Positions 53,010 through 62,416 of a stretch of DNA of 64,000 nucleotides are shown here, piece by piece. The notes beneath the pieces are model-generated. The model did no database searches. It was given only the letters and a program-made list of their open reading frames with translations, and was not told the DNA's origin. The translations under genes and the position numbers were made by a program. The stretch is taken from contig NC_015635.1 in assembly GCF_000270245.1 (NCBI RefSeq), forward strand, positions 3,906,001 to 3,970,000. Direction: 5' to 3'. This DNA comes from Microlunatus phosphovorus NM-1 (GTDB taxonomy: Bacteria > Actinomycetota > Actinomycetes > Propionibacteriales > Propionibacteriaceae). Positions within the stretch are counted from its first letter, which is position 1. Each line of letters begins with the position of its first letter.

Positions 53010-53222
53010 GCACCGCCGACAACCCGTACGACGGATCGGCGACACGACGCCCGATGAGTGTATGGGGAAGCGATGAGTTCGCCAACCGCGAAACCCAGAC
53101 ACCGAGATGGAAGCAAGGACGAGCACGACTGTTGACCGACCGTGTCGCCGCTGGAGTGCGGCTCGGGCAGCACCAAGGTTCTATCCTGTCCCCGTAACAA
53201 TTCGCCGGAGAGGAGGGACCTC

Positions 53223-53291
53223 GTGCTGTTGCCCGAGTTGCTCACTCACCTTCCGACGCCAGACCTGAGTGTCGGGAGCCCACCCCATTGA
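53223..53291 (+). CDS. 22-residue leader ORF upstream of the histidine kinase
   Basis: GTG 53223 is preceded by one of the strongest ribosome-binding sites in the window (GGAGAGGAGGGA, ending 5 nt before). The frame has 22 codons (begins MLLPELLTHLPTP, ends SPPH) and ends with TGA overlapping the TTG start of the histidine kinase (TTGA). The kinase start has no ribosome-binding site of its own, so translation of the leader probably drives it. No regulatory codon run is evident. Confidence 0.5.
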   Translation: MLLPELLTHLPTPDLSVGSPPH

Positions 53292-54454
53292 ACGTCGACT
53301 CGTCGAACGTCGACTCGTCCCGTCCGATGGCGGCGGCGCAGGACGCTGCCATGTATCGCCAGATCGTCGAGTCGGGCAATGAGGGAATCTGGGTGTGGGA
53401 CTTGGACGGAAGCACGGTCTATGTCAACGAACGGATGGCCAGCCTGCTTGGCTATACCGTCGCCGAGATGGGCTCGATCACGGTGCTGGATGTGCTGGAC
53501 GACGTCGGCCGCGGCCAAGGAGCGGACTTCCTGGCCCGGCAGCGGCTCGCGGGTGGCACGACCGAGAGCGCTGAGTGTCTTCTGCTACGACGCGACGGCG
53601 GACACGTCTGGACCGTGATCAGCCACAGTCCCTGGCTTGGCGATGACGGCACCCACCTTGGCCTGATTGCGTTCGTCAGCGATATCACCGAGCGCCGGCT
53701 GCTCAGCGACGCGCTACAAAGCCGAGAAGAGCAGCTCTCGGAGGCGCTGCAAACCAAGTCCGATTTCCTGGCCACCATGAGCCATGAGATGCGGACTCCG
53801 ATGAATGGAGTCATCGGCTTGGCGGAGCTGCTGCTCTCAACCGAGCTTGATGAGCAGCAACTGCGCTATGTCGCCGGAGTGCAGACCGCCGGCGCAGGCC
53901 TGCTGACGATCATCAACGACATCTTGGACTTCTCCAAGATCGAAGCTGGGCACATTCGGCTCGAGGTCGTCGACTTCGATGTCAACCAGCTGCTCGAGGA
54001 AGTGACCGGCCTCCTGACCAGACAGGCCATGACCAAGCGGCTCGAGCTGAATGCGCGGCTGTGCGACGGGCTGACGACATCTCTGCACGGCGATCCGGCA
54101 CGGCTACGTCAGGTGCTGCTGAATCTCGTGTCGAACGCGATCAAGTTCACCGACGACGGTGAAGTCGAGATATCGGCGCAGGTCGTGGCTAGTTCGGCAG
54201 CAGCCGCCGACATCAGGTTCCAAGTCCGCGACACCGGCATCGGTATCGCCCGCTCGGACCAGCACCGGATCTTCGAGCCGTTCTCCCAGGTCGATGCCTC
54301 GCCCACCAGACGCTTCGGCGGCACCGGCCTGGGGCTGGCCATCTCCCGACAGCTCGTCGGAGCCATGGGCGGTGACCTCACAGTCGAAAGTGAACCAGGC
54401 ACCGGCAGCGTGTTCGGGTTCACCGTGCGGCTCCAGCGCAGCGGACCCAGCTGA
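53288..54454 (+). CDS. PAS-domain hybrid-less histidine kinase
   Basis: A 388-residue soluble sensor kinase. A PAS domain (about 22-135; [20 protein letters not shown], then FVSDITERR) is followed by HisKA with [20 protein letters not shown] (phospho-His 166). HATPase follows, with the N box [21 protein letters not shown]1 VRDTGIGIA and G2 [13 protein letters not shown]. No transmembrane segment, receiver domain or partner response regulator nearby, so it is orphan and cytoplasmic. The start is unsure: TTG 53288, coupled to the leader ORF, or ATG 53327. The first residues come from a repeated AACGTCGACTCGTC. Confidence 0.92.
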   Translation: MNVDSSNVDSSRPMAAAQDAAMYRQIVESGNEGIWVWDLDGSTVYVNERMASLLGYTVAEMGSITVLDVLDDVGRGQGADFLARQRLAGGTTESAECLLLRRDGGHVWTVISHSPWLGDDGTHLGLIAFVSDITERRLLSDALQSREEQLSEALQTKSDFLATMSHEMRTPMNGVIGLAELLLSTELDEQQLRYVAGVQTAGAGLLTIINDILDFSKIEAGHIRLEVVDFDVNQLLEEVTGLLTRQAMTKRLELNARLCDGLTTSLHGDPARLRQVLLNLVSNAIKFTDDGEVEISAQVVASSAAAADIRFQVRDTGIGIARSDQHRIFEPFSQVDASPTRRFGGTGLGLAISRQLVGAMGGDLTVESEPGTGSVFGFTVRLQRSGPS

Positions 54455-54610
54455 CAGCCGGACCCTCGCGGCGGTTCGAGTGCCACCTCGATGTCGGATT
54501 CGACCAGATACTCGTCACCGCCGGAGAACCCACCGAACCCTGAGTACGCTCAGGTGCCCGTGCACCCGAGCTGGACAGGATCTAGCCGTGACTGATGAAC
54601 GACCGCCGAC

Positions 54611-55678
54611 GTGACATCTCGATCGACCGGCGACGCAACAGCCGGCGAACAGGCCACGGTGACTTTCACAGAGCTCTACGAGCGCGTCGAAGCGATCTTC
54701 CGCAACGCAGGTCTCTCTGCCGAACAGGCGGGCCCGATTGCGCGGATGATCGCCGCCGGTGAACGTGATGGAGCCGCGTCGCACGGGATCTATCGAATCG
54801 AGGGCTGTCTGCGGACGATCCGGGCGGGGAAGGTCAATGCCACCGCCGTGCCCGAACTGCAGGACGATGGCTCTGCCGTGGTCCGGGTTGCGGCACACGA
54901 CGGCTTCTCCGGTGCGGCGCTGGAGGTCGGCGTACCAGTGCTGGCTGAGCGAGCTCGACAGCTGGGTCTCGCTGCTCTGGTGATCCACGACACCGCCCAC
55001 TTCTCTGCGCTCTGGTATGACGTCGAGGCGCTCACCGAGCTCGGTCTGGCCGCGTTGGCGCTGTGTCCGAGCTATACGGCGGTCGCTCCGTCCGGCGGGC
55101 GTGAGGCGCTGCTCGGCACGAACCCGATCGCGTTCGGCTGGCCGCGTCCAGGTCGTCCGCCCTATGTCTTCGACTTCGCGACCAGCATGGCGGCCCGTGG
55201 CGAGGTCGAACTGCATCTGCGAGCCGGTACGCCGCTGCCGGACGGCTGGGCGATCGACGCAGAAGGCCGGCCCACCACGGACCCGGAAGCGGCACTGGCC
55301 GGCGCACTGCTGCCGTTCGGCGGCCACAAGGGATCGGCCATCTCGATCATGATCGAGCTGCTGGGCGGGATCATGATCGGCGACCTGACCAGCCCGGAGT
55401 CGCTGGCCAACATGGGCACCGACGCCCGGATCCCCTCGCATGGTGAGCTGATCCTGGCGTTCGACCCGGCCCGCTTCGCCGCCGGCCGACCGGGCGACCC
55501 GGCACAGCGCGCCGAGGTCTTGTTCGACGCGATCCTGGGCCAAGGTGCTCGGCTGCCCGGCCAACGTCGCTATCTCGCCCGCGAGCGGAGCCTTGCCGAG
55601 GGGATCACCCTGACGGCGGCCGAGGTGGAGCAGCTGAACCGCTTCGAGAGTCTGGGACTCGACGCGGTCGCCGACTAG
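54611..55678 (+). CDS. Ldh-family (malate/lactate/ureidoglycolate-type) dehydrogenase
   Basis: A 355-residue NAD(P)-dependent 2-hydroxyacid dehydrogenase of the LDH2/MDHG2 type, unrelated to classical LDH. Family segments: DGAASHGIYRIEGCLRTIRA (with the conserved SHG), VIHDTAHFSALWYDVEALTE (HF), PFGGHKGSAISIMIELLGG (GGHKG, cofactor binding) and the C-terminal LPGQRRYLARE. Exact substrate unknown. GTG 54611; the core starts near residue 17 (VTFTELYERVEA). Converges on the ferritin-like gene 48 nt away. Confidence 0.92.
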   Translation: MTSRSTGDATAGEQATVTFTELYERVEAIFRNAGLSAEQAGPIARMIAAGERDGAASHGIYRIEGCLRTIRAGKVNATAVPELQDDGSAVVRVAAHDGFSGAALEVGVPVLAERARQLGLAALVIHDTAHFSALWYDVEALTELGLAALALCPSYTAVAPSGGREALLGTNPIAFGWPRPGRPPYVFDFATSMAARGEVELHLRAGTPLPDGWAIDAEGRPTTDPEAALAGALLPFGGHKGSAISIMIELLGGIMIGDLTSPESLANMGTDARIPSHGELILAFDPARFAAGRPGDPAQRAEVLFDAILGQGARLPGQRRYLARERSLAEGITLTAAEVEQLNRFESLGLDAVAD

Positions 55679-55726
55679 CAGCTGTCACTCGCCCTGAGTG
55701 CGACGACCCGACCAACCGGCCCGGCC

Positions 55727-56698
55727 TTATCGCGGGTCTGGAGGCCGGTTGAACCGCGGTGCGACACCCTGCTTCCAACACGCCTGAAGGTCGTCGGCCA
55801 ACGGCGCCATGACCTTGCCGAACTCCTTGTCATCGCCGCCCGAGAGGAAGACGGTGAGCGCATCGGTGAGATGGGCGAACTTCTCGACCACGCTGTTCTG
55901 CAAGGCGAGGTCGTCGGGGCTGTAGAGGGCCGGGTCCTTGACCTCGTAGGTGGCCGGAGGTCCCTCGGCGCGGATCTTCATGAACTTCTCGTAGTGACTC
56001 GCGGCGGGTTCCGGGTCGTCCTTGGAGCTTTGGAACTCCTTCTTGATCGCATCGACCTCCTTGGCAGCCTCCCCCTGGTCTCGAACGATGTCGAGCAGCA
56101 GGGCGACTTCTGCCAGGCCGTGGACGCCGTTCTTGCTCACCGTCAAGGTCAGCCCGTCATAGGCATCGTCGAACCAGTTGACCTGGTTGACACCGCCCTT
56201 GATGTGCTCGACGAACAGCGCCGCGCCGTACTCGAGCGCGTCGTAGAACTCGCCGATACTGCCGTACTCGCTGACCGTGTCGTGGAAGTCCGGACGGCCG
56301 CCGGTGTCCCACTCGGGGTACTCGATCAGGCACATCGCATTGATCCGCAACTCATCGAGCGGGCCGATCTCAGCACTATACGGAGCAAACTGTCCGGTCG
56401 GACCAGACGGATCCAAGGTGAAGTCCAGGTGCGGGACCGTGGTGCCCTCGTAGACAAAGACCTCCGGGCCGATGCGCGGACTGTAGCCGTATGAGTTCGC
56501 GATGTTGCTGACCAGCTGGAGATGCAGCATCTCCTGGTTCACCACCGACCGGATCAACGCGTACGCCTCCGAGTCAGTGTTGACGATGGAGGTCATCGCC
56601 GAGAGATAGAACGGGATGGTCCAGGCTTCCAACTCGGCCGCAGCCTGCAGGTGAGTCTGCAGATGATCGAGGTCCCACTTGTCCAGGGAGAGTTTCAC
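55727..56698 (-). CDS. Ferritin-like protein of the VioB/RebD (iminophenylpyruvate dimer synthase-like) superfamily
   Basis: A 323-residue protein with the diiron-type core LQTHLQAAAELEAWTIPFYL and VVNQEMLHLQLVSNIANSYG, which has the E...ExxH ligand pattern. This is the layout of the ferritin-like domain found in VioB, RebD and stand-alone proteins. A later GGVNQVNWFDDAYDGLTLTV and SHYEKFMKIRAEG match the second half. In VioB/RebD the domain helps couple oxidised amino acids; no tryptophan oxidase is nearby, so the substrate is open. Last gene of a six-gene minus-strand cluster. ATG 56698, with 142 nt to the upstream reductase gene. Confidence 0.85.
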   Translation of the reverse strand: MKLSLDKWDLDHLQTHLQAAAELEAWTIPFYLSAMTSIVNTDSEAYALIRSVVNQEMLHLQLVSNIANSYGYSPRIGPEVFVYEGTTVPHLDFTLDPSGPTGQFAPYSAEIGPLDELRINAMCLIEYPEWDTGGRPDFHDTVSEYGSIGEFYDALEYGAALFVEHIKGGVNQVNWFDDAYDGLTLTVSKNGVHGLAEVALLLDIVRDQGEAAKEVDAIKKEFQSSKDDPEPAASHYEKFMKIRAEGPPATYEVKDPALYSPDDLALQNSVVEKFAHLTDALTVFLSGGDDKEFGKVMAPLADDLQACWKQGVAPRFNRPPDPR

Positions 56699-56840
56699 GA
56701 CGCCCTACTTTCGATGACCGGGCCGCCGGGGGTGACGAGCCCATCTTCTCGGACGGTAGCAGAACAAATTCCGCTTAAATATCCGCCCCGTGTGAACCGT
56801 CTCTCGGCTTGCCCGGCCCGCGCTCTGGGCCCTTGTGAGC

Positions 56841-57875
56841 TCAGTCGCTCGGAGCTTTCCGGGCTGCCGCCCACAGGTCAACGCCGGACTCGACGGCGTG
56901 TTGGTCGATGGCAGCCAGCTCATCGTCGCTGAAGTCGAGGTTCTGCACGGTCGCGACGTTGTCCTCCAACTGCTTGACGCTGGAGGCGCCGATCAGGGTC
57001 GAGGTCATCCGCCGATCCCGCAGCACCCAGGCCAGCGCCAGCTGAGCGAGTGACTGGCCGCGACCCTGGGCGATCTCGTTCAGTGCCCGGATCCGGGCCA
57101 GATTCTCCTCGTTGATCATCGAGGTGGACAGCGATTTGCCCGCGGCAGCACGGGAGTCCGCCGGGATGCCATCGAGATAGCGATTCGTCAGCAGTCCCTG
57201 CGCCAGCGCAGTGAAGGCAATGCAGCCGACGCCCTCGCGATCCAGCACATCAAGCAGATCGGTCTCGATCCAGCGGTTGAACATCGAGTAGGACGGCTGA
57301 TGGATCAGCATCGGCGTACCGAGCTCACGCAGAATGGCCGCGCCCCGCGCGGTGCGCTCACCCGAATAGGAGGACACCCCGACATAGAGCGCCTTGCCGG
57401 CCCGCACGATCGAGTCCAGCGCCCCCATCGTCTCCTCCAGCGGCGTATCCGGGTCCGGCCGGTGGTGATAGAAGATGTCGACGTAGTCCAGCCCGAGACG
57501 CTGCAGCGACTGATCGAGACTGGCCGTCAGATATTTCCTCGAGCCGAGGTTCCCGTACGGGCCCGGCCACATGTCCCAGCCCGCCTTGCTGGAGATCACC
57601 AGCTCATCGCGGTAGGCGCGGAAGTCCTGAGCCAGGATGTGCCCGACGTTGGTCTCGGCAGCGCCGTACGGCGGCCCGTAGTTGTTGGCCAGGTCGAAAT
57701 GGGTGACACCGAGGTCGAACGCCCGTCGCATGATTGCGCGCTGAGTCTCGATCGGCTTGTCATCCCCGAAGTTGTGCCAGAAGCCGAGCGAGACGGCGGG
57801 CAGCAGGAGCCCGCTCCGCCCGCACCGGCGGTAGGGCTGGACGTCATAACGGTTGTCGGCGGCGATGAAGGACAT
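56841..57875 (-). CDS. Aldo/keto reductase (YghZ-like)
   Basis: A 344-residue NADPH-dependent oxidoreductase with a TIM barrel. FDLGVTHFDLANNYGPPYGA holds the catalytic Asp and Tyr, ELVISSKAGWDMWPGPYG the Lys, and DYVDIFYHHRPDPDTPLEET the His. The cofactor-binding end reads TSTLIGASSVKQLEDNV. Closest in pattern to L-glyceraldehyde-3-phosphate reductase YghZ. I start at ATG 57875 (SFIAADNRYDVQPYRRCGRS); ATG 57893 is possible. It is 40 nt from the DUF917 stop in the same direction, thus probably cotranscribed. Confidence 0.93.
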   Translation of the reverse strand: MSFIAADNRYDVQPYRRCGRSGLLLPAVSLGFWHNFGDDKPIETQRAIMRRAFDLGVTHFDLANNYGPPYGAAETNVGHILAQDFRAYRDELVISSKAGWDMWPGPYGNLGSRKYLTASLDQSLQRLGLDYVDIFYHHRPDPDTPLEETMGALDSIVRAGKALYVGVSSYSGERTARGAAILRELGTPMLIHQPSYSMFNRWIETDLLDVLDREGVGCIAFTALAQGLLTNRYLDGIPADSRAAAGKSLSTSMINEENLARIRALNEIAQGRGQSLAQLALAWVLRDRRMTSTLIGASSVKQLEDNVATVQNLDFSDDELAAIDQHAVESGVDLWAAARKAPSD

Positions 57876-57915
57876 GGCTGCGATCGTAGTCATCCCGCGC
57901 CGGTCCGGATGACGA

Positions 57916-58989
57916 TCACACTCCGAACCAGGCTCCGTAGTAGCCGGCGGAGCGGATCACCGGCAGGAAGGCTGCGATCATCGCGGGCTCGCGCATCGCC
58001 GCAGCGGTCGGGGCGACGATCACCGCGACCTGCTTGCCGTCGGCCAACTGCAGGTCGGCGTTGGAGAAAGGCTGCCCGTCGACGGTCATGGTCACGATCA
58101 GGTCGGGGGCCAGCGCCGCCGGTCGGGTGGAGTCCGCGGACCAGGCGACCAGGTTCTCGTTCTGACTGACCACGCTGACCTCGCGTCCTGCCTCGTCCTT
58201 GATCACCAGCAGCCCGGTGTCGGTGCCTTCGCCCATCTGCTGCTGCTCGTCGGCGACCGTGCCTTTGATCAGCACCCGACCCTGCAGCGACGCCGCGACC
58301 GCGGCCACCGGGTCCTGGCCGGCCTGTAGCGCGGTCCGGAGGGCGGCGCCGAGCCGGCGGGCGCTCTCGGTGGTGCCGGTCAGGGATCCCCGCTGAGCGG
58401 CGGCGGCGTCCATCGCCCACAGCGCGAGCCCCGCGTCGTCGGTGAAGGTGCCGCCGGAGATGATCGCGCGCATGGTGGCATCGGTGTCGGCCGCGCTGCC
58501 GGCCGTGAAGGCAACCTGCTGGGTGGCGTTGGCGAGAACCACGCCGCCGACGGGCAGGCCATGGAGCGCGAAGGCCGTCTGGGTGATCTGCGGTACGGCG
58601 CGATAGGCACCAGCCGCGTCAAGGATCGGGATCCCCTCCACGGCCGCGACGGTCATCGGCAGGATCGTGTTCGCCGCTCCCAGCTCGATCGGCATCACGT
58701 GGGTGAACGGCCTTCCCCAGGTCGAGGCCAGCTGGTCGAAGGCGGTTCTGGCGGTGTGCAGGTCAAAGCCCTTGGCCGCCGCCGACGGCGAGCCGACTCC
58801 ACCCGAGACACAGCAGCTGTCCGTGCCGGTCATCTCCGCCGGGGTCGCCAGCCGCACCGGCTTCTTGCCGGCCTTGATGTCGGCGACCAAGGACTGGCCG
58901 AGGGTGTACGGGCCTCCCCCACCGGCGCCGTACAGGCAGGCTCCGTTCAGGATGTCCTCGAGATCGGTGTCAGAGAGCTGCGTGCTCAT
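57916..58989 (-). CDS. DUF917 family protein
   Basis: A 357-residue protein. DILNGACLYGAGGGGPYTLG near the N-terminus, FTHVMPIELGAANTILPMTV, IPILDAAGAYRAVPQITQTA and LVIKDEAGREVSVVSQNENL are DUF917 blocks. One characterised relative is an S-methyl-thiohydantoin desulfurase, but most members have no assigned reaction; hydantoinase/oxoprolinase-like chemistry is possible. Start ATG 58989, with GAAGGGAG 8 nt upstream; it lies within the 3' end of the cyclase gene (20-nt overlap). Confidence 0.88.
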   Translation of the reverse strand: MSTQLSDTDLEDILNGACLYGAGGGGPYTLGQSLVADIKAGKKPVRLATPAEMTGTDSCCVSGGVGSPSAAAKGFDLHTARTAFDQLASTWGRPFTHVMPIELGAANTILPMTVAAVEGIPILDAAGAYRAVPQITQTAFALHGLPVGGVVLANATQQVAFTAGSAADTDATMRAIISGGTFTDDAGLALWAMDAAAAQRGSLTGTTESARRLGAALRTALQAGQDPVAAVAASLQGRVLIKGTVADEQQQMGEGTDTGLLVIKDEAGREVSVVSQNENLVAWSADSTRPAALAPDLIVTMTVDGQPFSNADLQLADGKQVAVIVAPTAAAMREPAMIAAFLPVIRSAGYYGAWFGV

Positions 58990-61900
58990 CCAGGTGCTCC
59001 CTTCGGTGAGCGTCGTTGGTCGGGCGGTCGGGCGACTGGCCCGCCGCAAGGTCATCTCGGAGTCTGGCGAGCACGCCAAGGAAGGCGAGCTCACGCCGCT
59101 GGGTGGCGTCGATCAGCCCTTCCTCGGCGAGGGTCAGGCCACTGTCGTACCGGCCAGCGGTGAGGCTGGCGTCGGCGAGCAGCACGACCCGCAGCGAGTT
59201 GCCGCCTCGGGTGCCGTCGGCGAGCATCCGCTGTTGTGCCTCGACCATCTCCCGCAGTCCGTCGTCGGGCGCCCCCAGCCGCGCCCGGACCCAGCCGAGC
59301 TGGAGTCGGGCGGTCTCGGCGTACATCCCGAAGTTGTGCTTGACGGCCAGCTCCAGCATCGCCGACGCCGCCCGGTGAGCGGCATCGACCTGACCGTTCA
59401 GACAGTGCAGATAGCCGATGGTCTGTTGACTCATGGTGATGCCGAACGGATCGACGGCAGTCGTCGCCGCGGTCTCCGCGATCCGCAGCGCGCCCACCCG
59501 GTCGCCGCGCAGCCACGCCGTCAACGCGGCCGGAAGCACCGCGGTGGATCGGGGATGCTGCGCGAAGCCGGCTCGATGTACGTCCGGTCGGACGTCCACG
59601 TCGGCCCCCAGCACGATGTCCAGATGGGCCTGAGCCTCGTCGAGATCACCGACCCAGAAGCGGGAGTTGCCCACCATCAGATGTGCCTGTTCGAGCACAT
59701 CGGCGGTGCCGATCCGTTCGGCGATCACCAGCGAGCGTTCGGCCATCTCCAGCGCCCGGACATGATCGCCACGGAACAGGTAGAACGTCCGCAATCCGAA
59801 CAGTGCCCGGAACCCGGCCCGGGTCTCGGCCGCCTCGCCGGCCAGCTCCGCGGCCCGGTCGTAGGCCTGTTTGGTCTCCGCCGCGCTCTGCCCGACCGTC
59901 ATCAGCCGGCTGGAGGCCAGTGCGAGCCATAGCTCGAGTTCATCCTGGGTAGCCTCTTCGGCCACGACCTGATCGCCGACCTCGAGCTGGAGCCCGGCGG
60001 TCGCGTACGCGCCGGCCTCGTGGAAGGCACCGAGCCCGAGGGCCCGATCGGCGGCCTGCCGCTCGCGCCGCCGCGCTGCCACCGGGTCACCGGCGGCGAC
60101 CAGGTGGTGGGCCAGCCGGTGCAGGTGGGGTCCCAGGTCGTCGGCGTACAGCTCCTCGATGACGGCGACCGCCAGCAGATTCAGCCGGCTCCGGGCGACG
60201 ACCAGCAGCGTCTCGTACACGGCGTCGCGGACCAGCGCGTGCACGAACTCGATGACGGTCCCGGATCGTCGCCACAGTCCGACGTCGGTGCCCTGGGCGA
60301 CGAGGGCATCCAGCTCCGGACCCTCGGCGCGTCCGGCGAGCGCCCGGAGCTCGGCCAGCTCGAACCGAGCGCCGAGCACGGCCGCGCTCTTCGCGATGGA
60401 CCGCAGCGGTCGGGGCAAACCGTCGAGCCGGGCGACGACGACGGCTCCCACGGACGGGGGTACGGCGACGCCACCAGGGCCCAGCACCCATCCGGTGGGA
60501 CCGGGCAGCAGCTGCCGTCGCTCCCGCAGATGCAGCAGCACCTGTTGGGCGAAGAACGGGTTCCCACTGGTTCGCCGGGCGAGCCAGGTCACTGTCGGCC
60601 ACGCCAGCGGACCACCGACGACCCGCTCAGCCAGCAGTCCGAGGCCGGTCTCGCTCAACTCGTCCAGCCGCAGGGCGAGCGAAGGCGCGAGGTCCACTGC
60701 GGCCTCGTCCCGGCTGGTCGCCACAAGCACGAACGGCGCCTCGCACAGGGACGCAACCAGCTCTGGCAGGCAGGCAATGGTCTCCTGGTCGCTCCAGTGC
60801 AGGTCGTCGATCTGCAGCACCACCCGCTGCCGAGCGCATACCGCGGCCAACAACGCAGTGACGGCCGCCAGCACCGCACCGCGGCGCGCTGCTCGGTCGG
60901 CCAGCACAGCAGCTGACTCCGGCCAGAACAGGTCGACCAGGGCGCCGAGTTGGATCCGGTGCTCGGACAGGCCGAGGGACTCCAGTCCGGCCAGCAGCCG
61001 GAGCTCGTTGTCGCTGCGGGAGGCGTGACTGGTCTGACCGAGCAGGTCCGCGACCACCCGACGCAGCGGCTGGAACGGCTCGCGCCACACGGGGTCGGCA
61101 GCGGCCGAGATCCAGCGCAGGTCGGCTGCTCGTTGCCGAACCTGGGCGACCAGCGAGCTCTTCCCGATCCCAGGCGGGCCGGCGACCAGTCCCAGCCCGG
61201 ATCCGTGCCGCACGAACTCTTCCAGTGCAGCCAACTCCGGCTCCCGGCCGACGTAGCCCGCCTCGTCGGGCACCGGGTCACGGTGCTCCGCGACGGTGGC
61301 GACGGCGATCGGCCGCGCGAAGCCTTTGAATCTGCGCTCGCCTTCGAGTTGCAGGACATACGAGGCGCTCGCCAGATCGGTGAGGGCGCCGGCCACCAGG
61401 ATCTGCCCGGGTTCAGCGGCTGACATCAGCCGTGCCGCGAGGTTGACATGCGAGCCGTACGTCACATAGCCCATGCGCTGGGTGGTGCCGACGAAACCGG
61501 TGAAGGCGGTCCCGGTGGTCACTCCGATCCGGACCCGCCGATGGCGTCGACGCAGCTCGTGGACGAAGGCCAGGCAGCGGGCGTCATCGCCCTCGTGTCG
61601 AATCGGCGCTCCCCAGACCAGTCGGACGACGCAGCCCTTGTCGCCGATCTCCACCGGATCGAGGTGCCCACCGAACCGGTTCTGCAGATCGAACACGTTC
61701 GTGACGACCGATTCCAGATCATTCACCGGAGTCTCGATGAACGCCGTCGTGACCGGTCGGAACTCACCGGCGCCCAGGTCGCTGACCAGATCGGGCCCGA
61801 CGAATCCTCGAGCCAGACGATGGAGATCGGATTCGGTCACGGGTCCGGTTGCCTGCCGCGAACCACCGAGCGGAAGCGGCTGCTCGATCGTCGGATGCGA

Positions 61901-62416
61901 GTTCACCCGGCCCGGCCCGGCGTGCTGCTCCGCCTCGACTGCGGCGGCGGGAGCCGATCCGGCGATCGCGAAGGTGCGACGTTCGCCGGCGCTCAACACG
62001 GTCCAGCTGAACTCGCCCGCACCCACCCCCACTCTGGCCGCGATCTGCACCGGTCCGTACGGCGCGCGCTGCGGGCCAAGCGCACAGATCGACGCCTGCA
62101 TCGCCTCGGCCGCCTCGATCGCGCGTCTGCCGGGAGCCGCCAACCGCTCCTCGGCCGGAAACAGGGCGAGCACCGCGTCACCAGGGAAGGAGGCGACGAA
62201 CCCGTGCTGCCGGTGGACGGCCTCGACGATCGGGATCATCACCGACTGCACGGTCGAGGCGACCGCCTCGGCACCAGGAGGCCCGGCACCGGCCAGCGCG
62301 TCACCCAACGCGGTGAATCCCACGATGTCGACATAGACCGCCGCCCCGGGCGCCCGACCCGCGGTCCGTCCCTCGGCGAGGCGCTCGACCACGAAGCGCG
62401 GGACTACCTCAAGCAC
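58970..62416 (-). CDS. Soluble adenylyl cyclase-like protein (two cyclase domains, NTPase, TPR-like tail)
   Basis: A 1148-residue protein. Cyclase domain 1 opens with AAVYVDIVGFTALGDAL (metal Asp30), and its second metal site is FPGDAVLALFP (about 80). Domain 2 lacks the first Asp (VTTAFIETPVNDL) but keeps GDKGCVVRLVWGAP and GFVGTTQRMGYVTYGSHVNL with AARLMSA, just like the second domain of mammalian soluble adenylyl cyclase. A P-loop NTPase with GPPGIGKSSLVAQV (near 412) and LQIDDLHWSDQE follows, then about 500 residues of helical repeats. Same domain order as ADCY10. cAMP production is inferred. GTG 62416 overlaps the upstream stop by 8 nt. An ATP-driven switch could control the cyclase. Confidence 0.9.
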   Translation of the reverse strand: MLEVVPRFVVERLAEGRTAGRAPGAAVYVDIVGFTALGDALAGAGPPGAEAVASTVQSVMIPIVEAVHRQHGFVASFPGDAVLALFPAEERLAAPGRRAIEAAEAMQASICALGPQRAPYGPVQIAARVGVGAGEFSWTVLSAGERRTFAIAGSAPAAAVEAEQHAGPGRVNSHPTIEQPLPLGGSRQATGPVTESDLHRLARGFVGPDLVSDLGAGEFRPVTTAFIETPVNDLESVVTNVFDLQNRFGGHLDPVEIGDKGCVVRLVWGAPIRHEGDDARCLAFVHELRRRHRRVRIGVTTGTAFTGFVGTTQRMGYVTYGSHVNLAARLMSAAEPGQILVAGALTDLASASYVLQLEGERRFKGFARPIAVATVAEHRDPVPDEAGYVGREPELAALEEFVRHGSGLGLVAGPPGIGKSSLVAQVRQRAADLRWISAAADPVWREPFQPLRRVVADLLGQTSHASRSDNELRLLAGLESLGLSEHRIQLGALVDLFWPESAAVLADRAARRGAVLAAVTALLAAVCARQRVVLQIDDLHWSDQETIACLPELVASLCEAPFVLVATSRDEAAVDLAPSLALRLDELSETGLGLLAERVVGGPLAWPTVTWLARRTSGNPFFAQQVLLHLRERRQLLPGPTGWVLGPGGVAVPPSVGAVVVARLDGLPRPLRSIAKSAAVLGARFELAELRALAGRAEGPELDALVAQGTDVGLWRRSGTVIEFVHALVRDAVYETLLVVARSRLNLLAVAVIEELYADDLGPHLHRLAHHLVAAGDPVAARRRERQAADRALGLGAFHEAGAYATAGLQLEVGDQVVAEEATQDELELWLALASSRLMTVGQSAAETKQAYDRAAELAGEAAETRAGFRALFGLRTFYLFRGDHVRALEMAERSLVIAERIGTADVLEQAHLMVGNSRFWVGDLDEAQAHLDIVLGADVDVRPDVHRAGFAQHPRSTAVLPAALTAWLRGDRVGALRIAETAATTAVDPFGITMSQQTIGYLHCLNGQVDAAHRAASAMLELAVKHNFGMYAETARLQLGWVRARLGAPDDGLREMVEAQQRMLADGTRGGNSLRVVLLADASLTAGRYDSGLTLAEEGLIDATQRRELAFLGVLARLRDDLAAGQSPDRPTNDAHRREHLDEHAAL

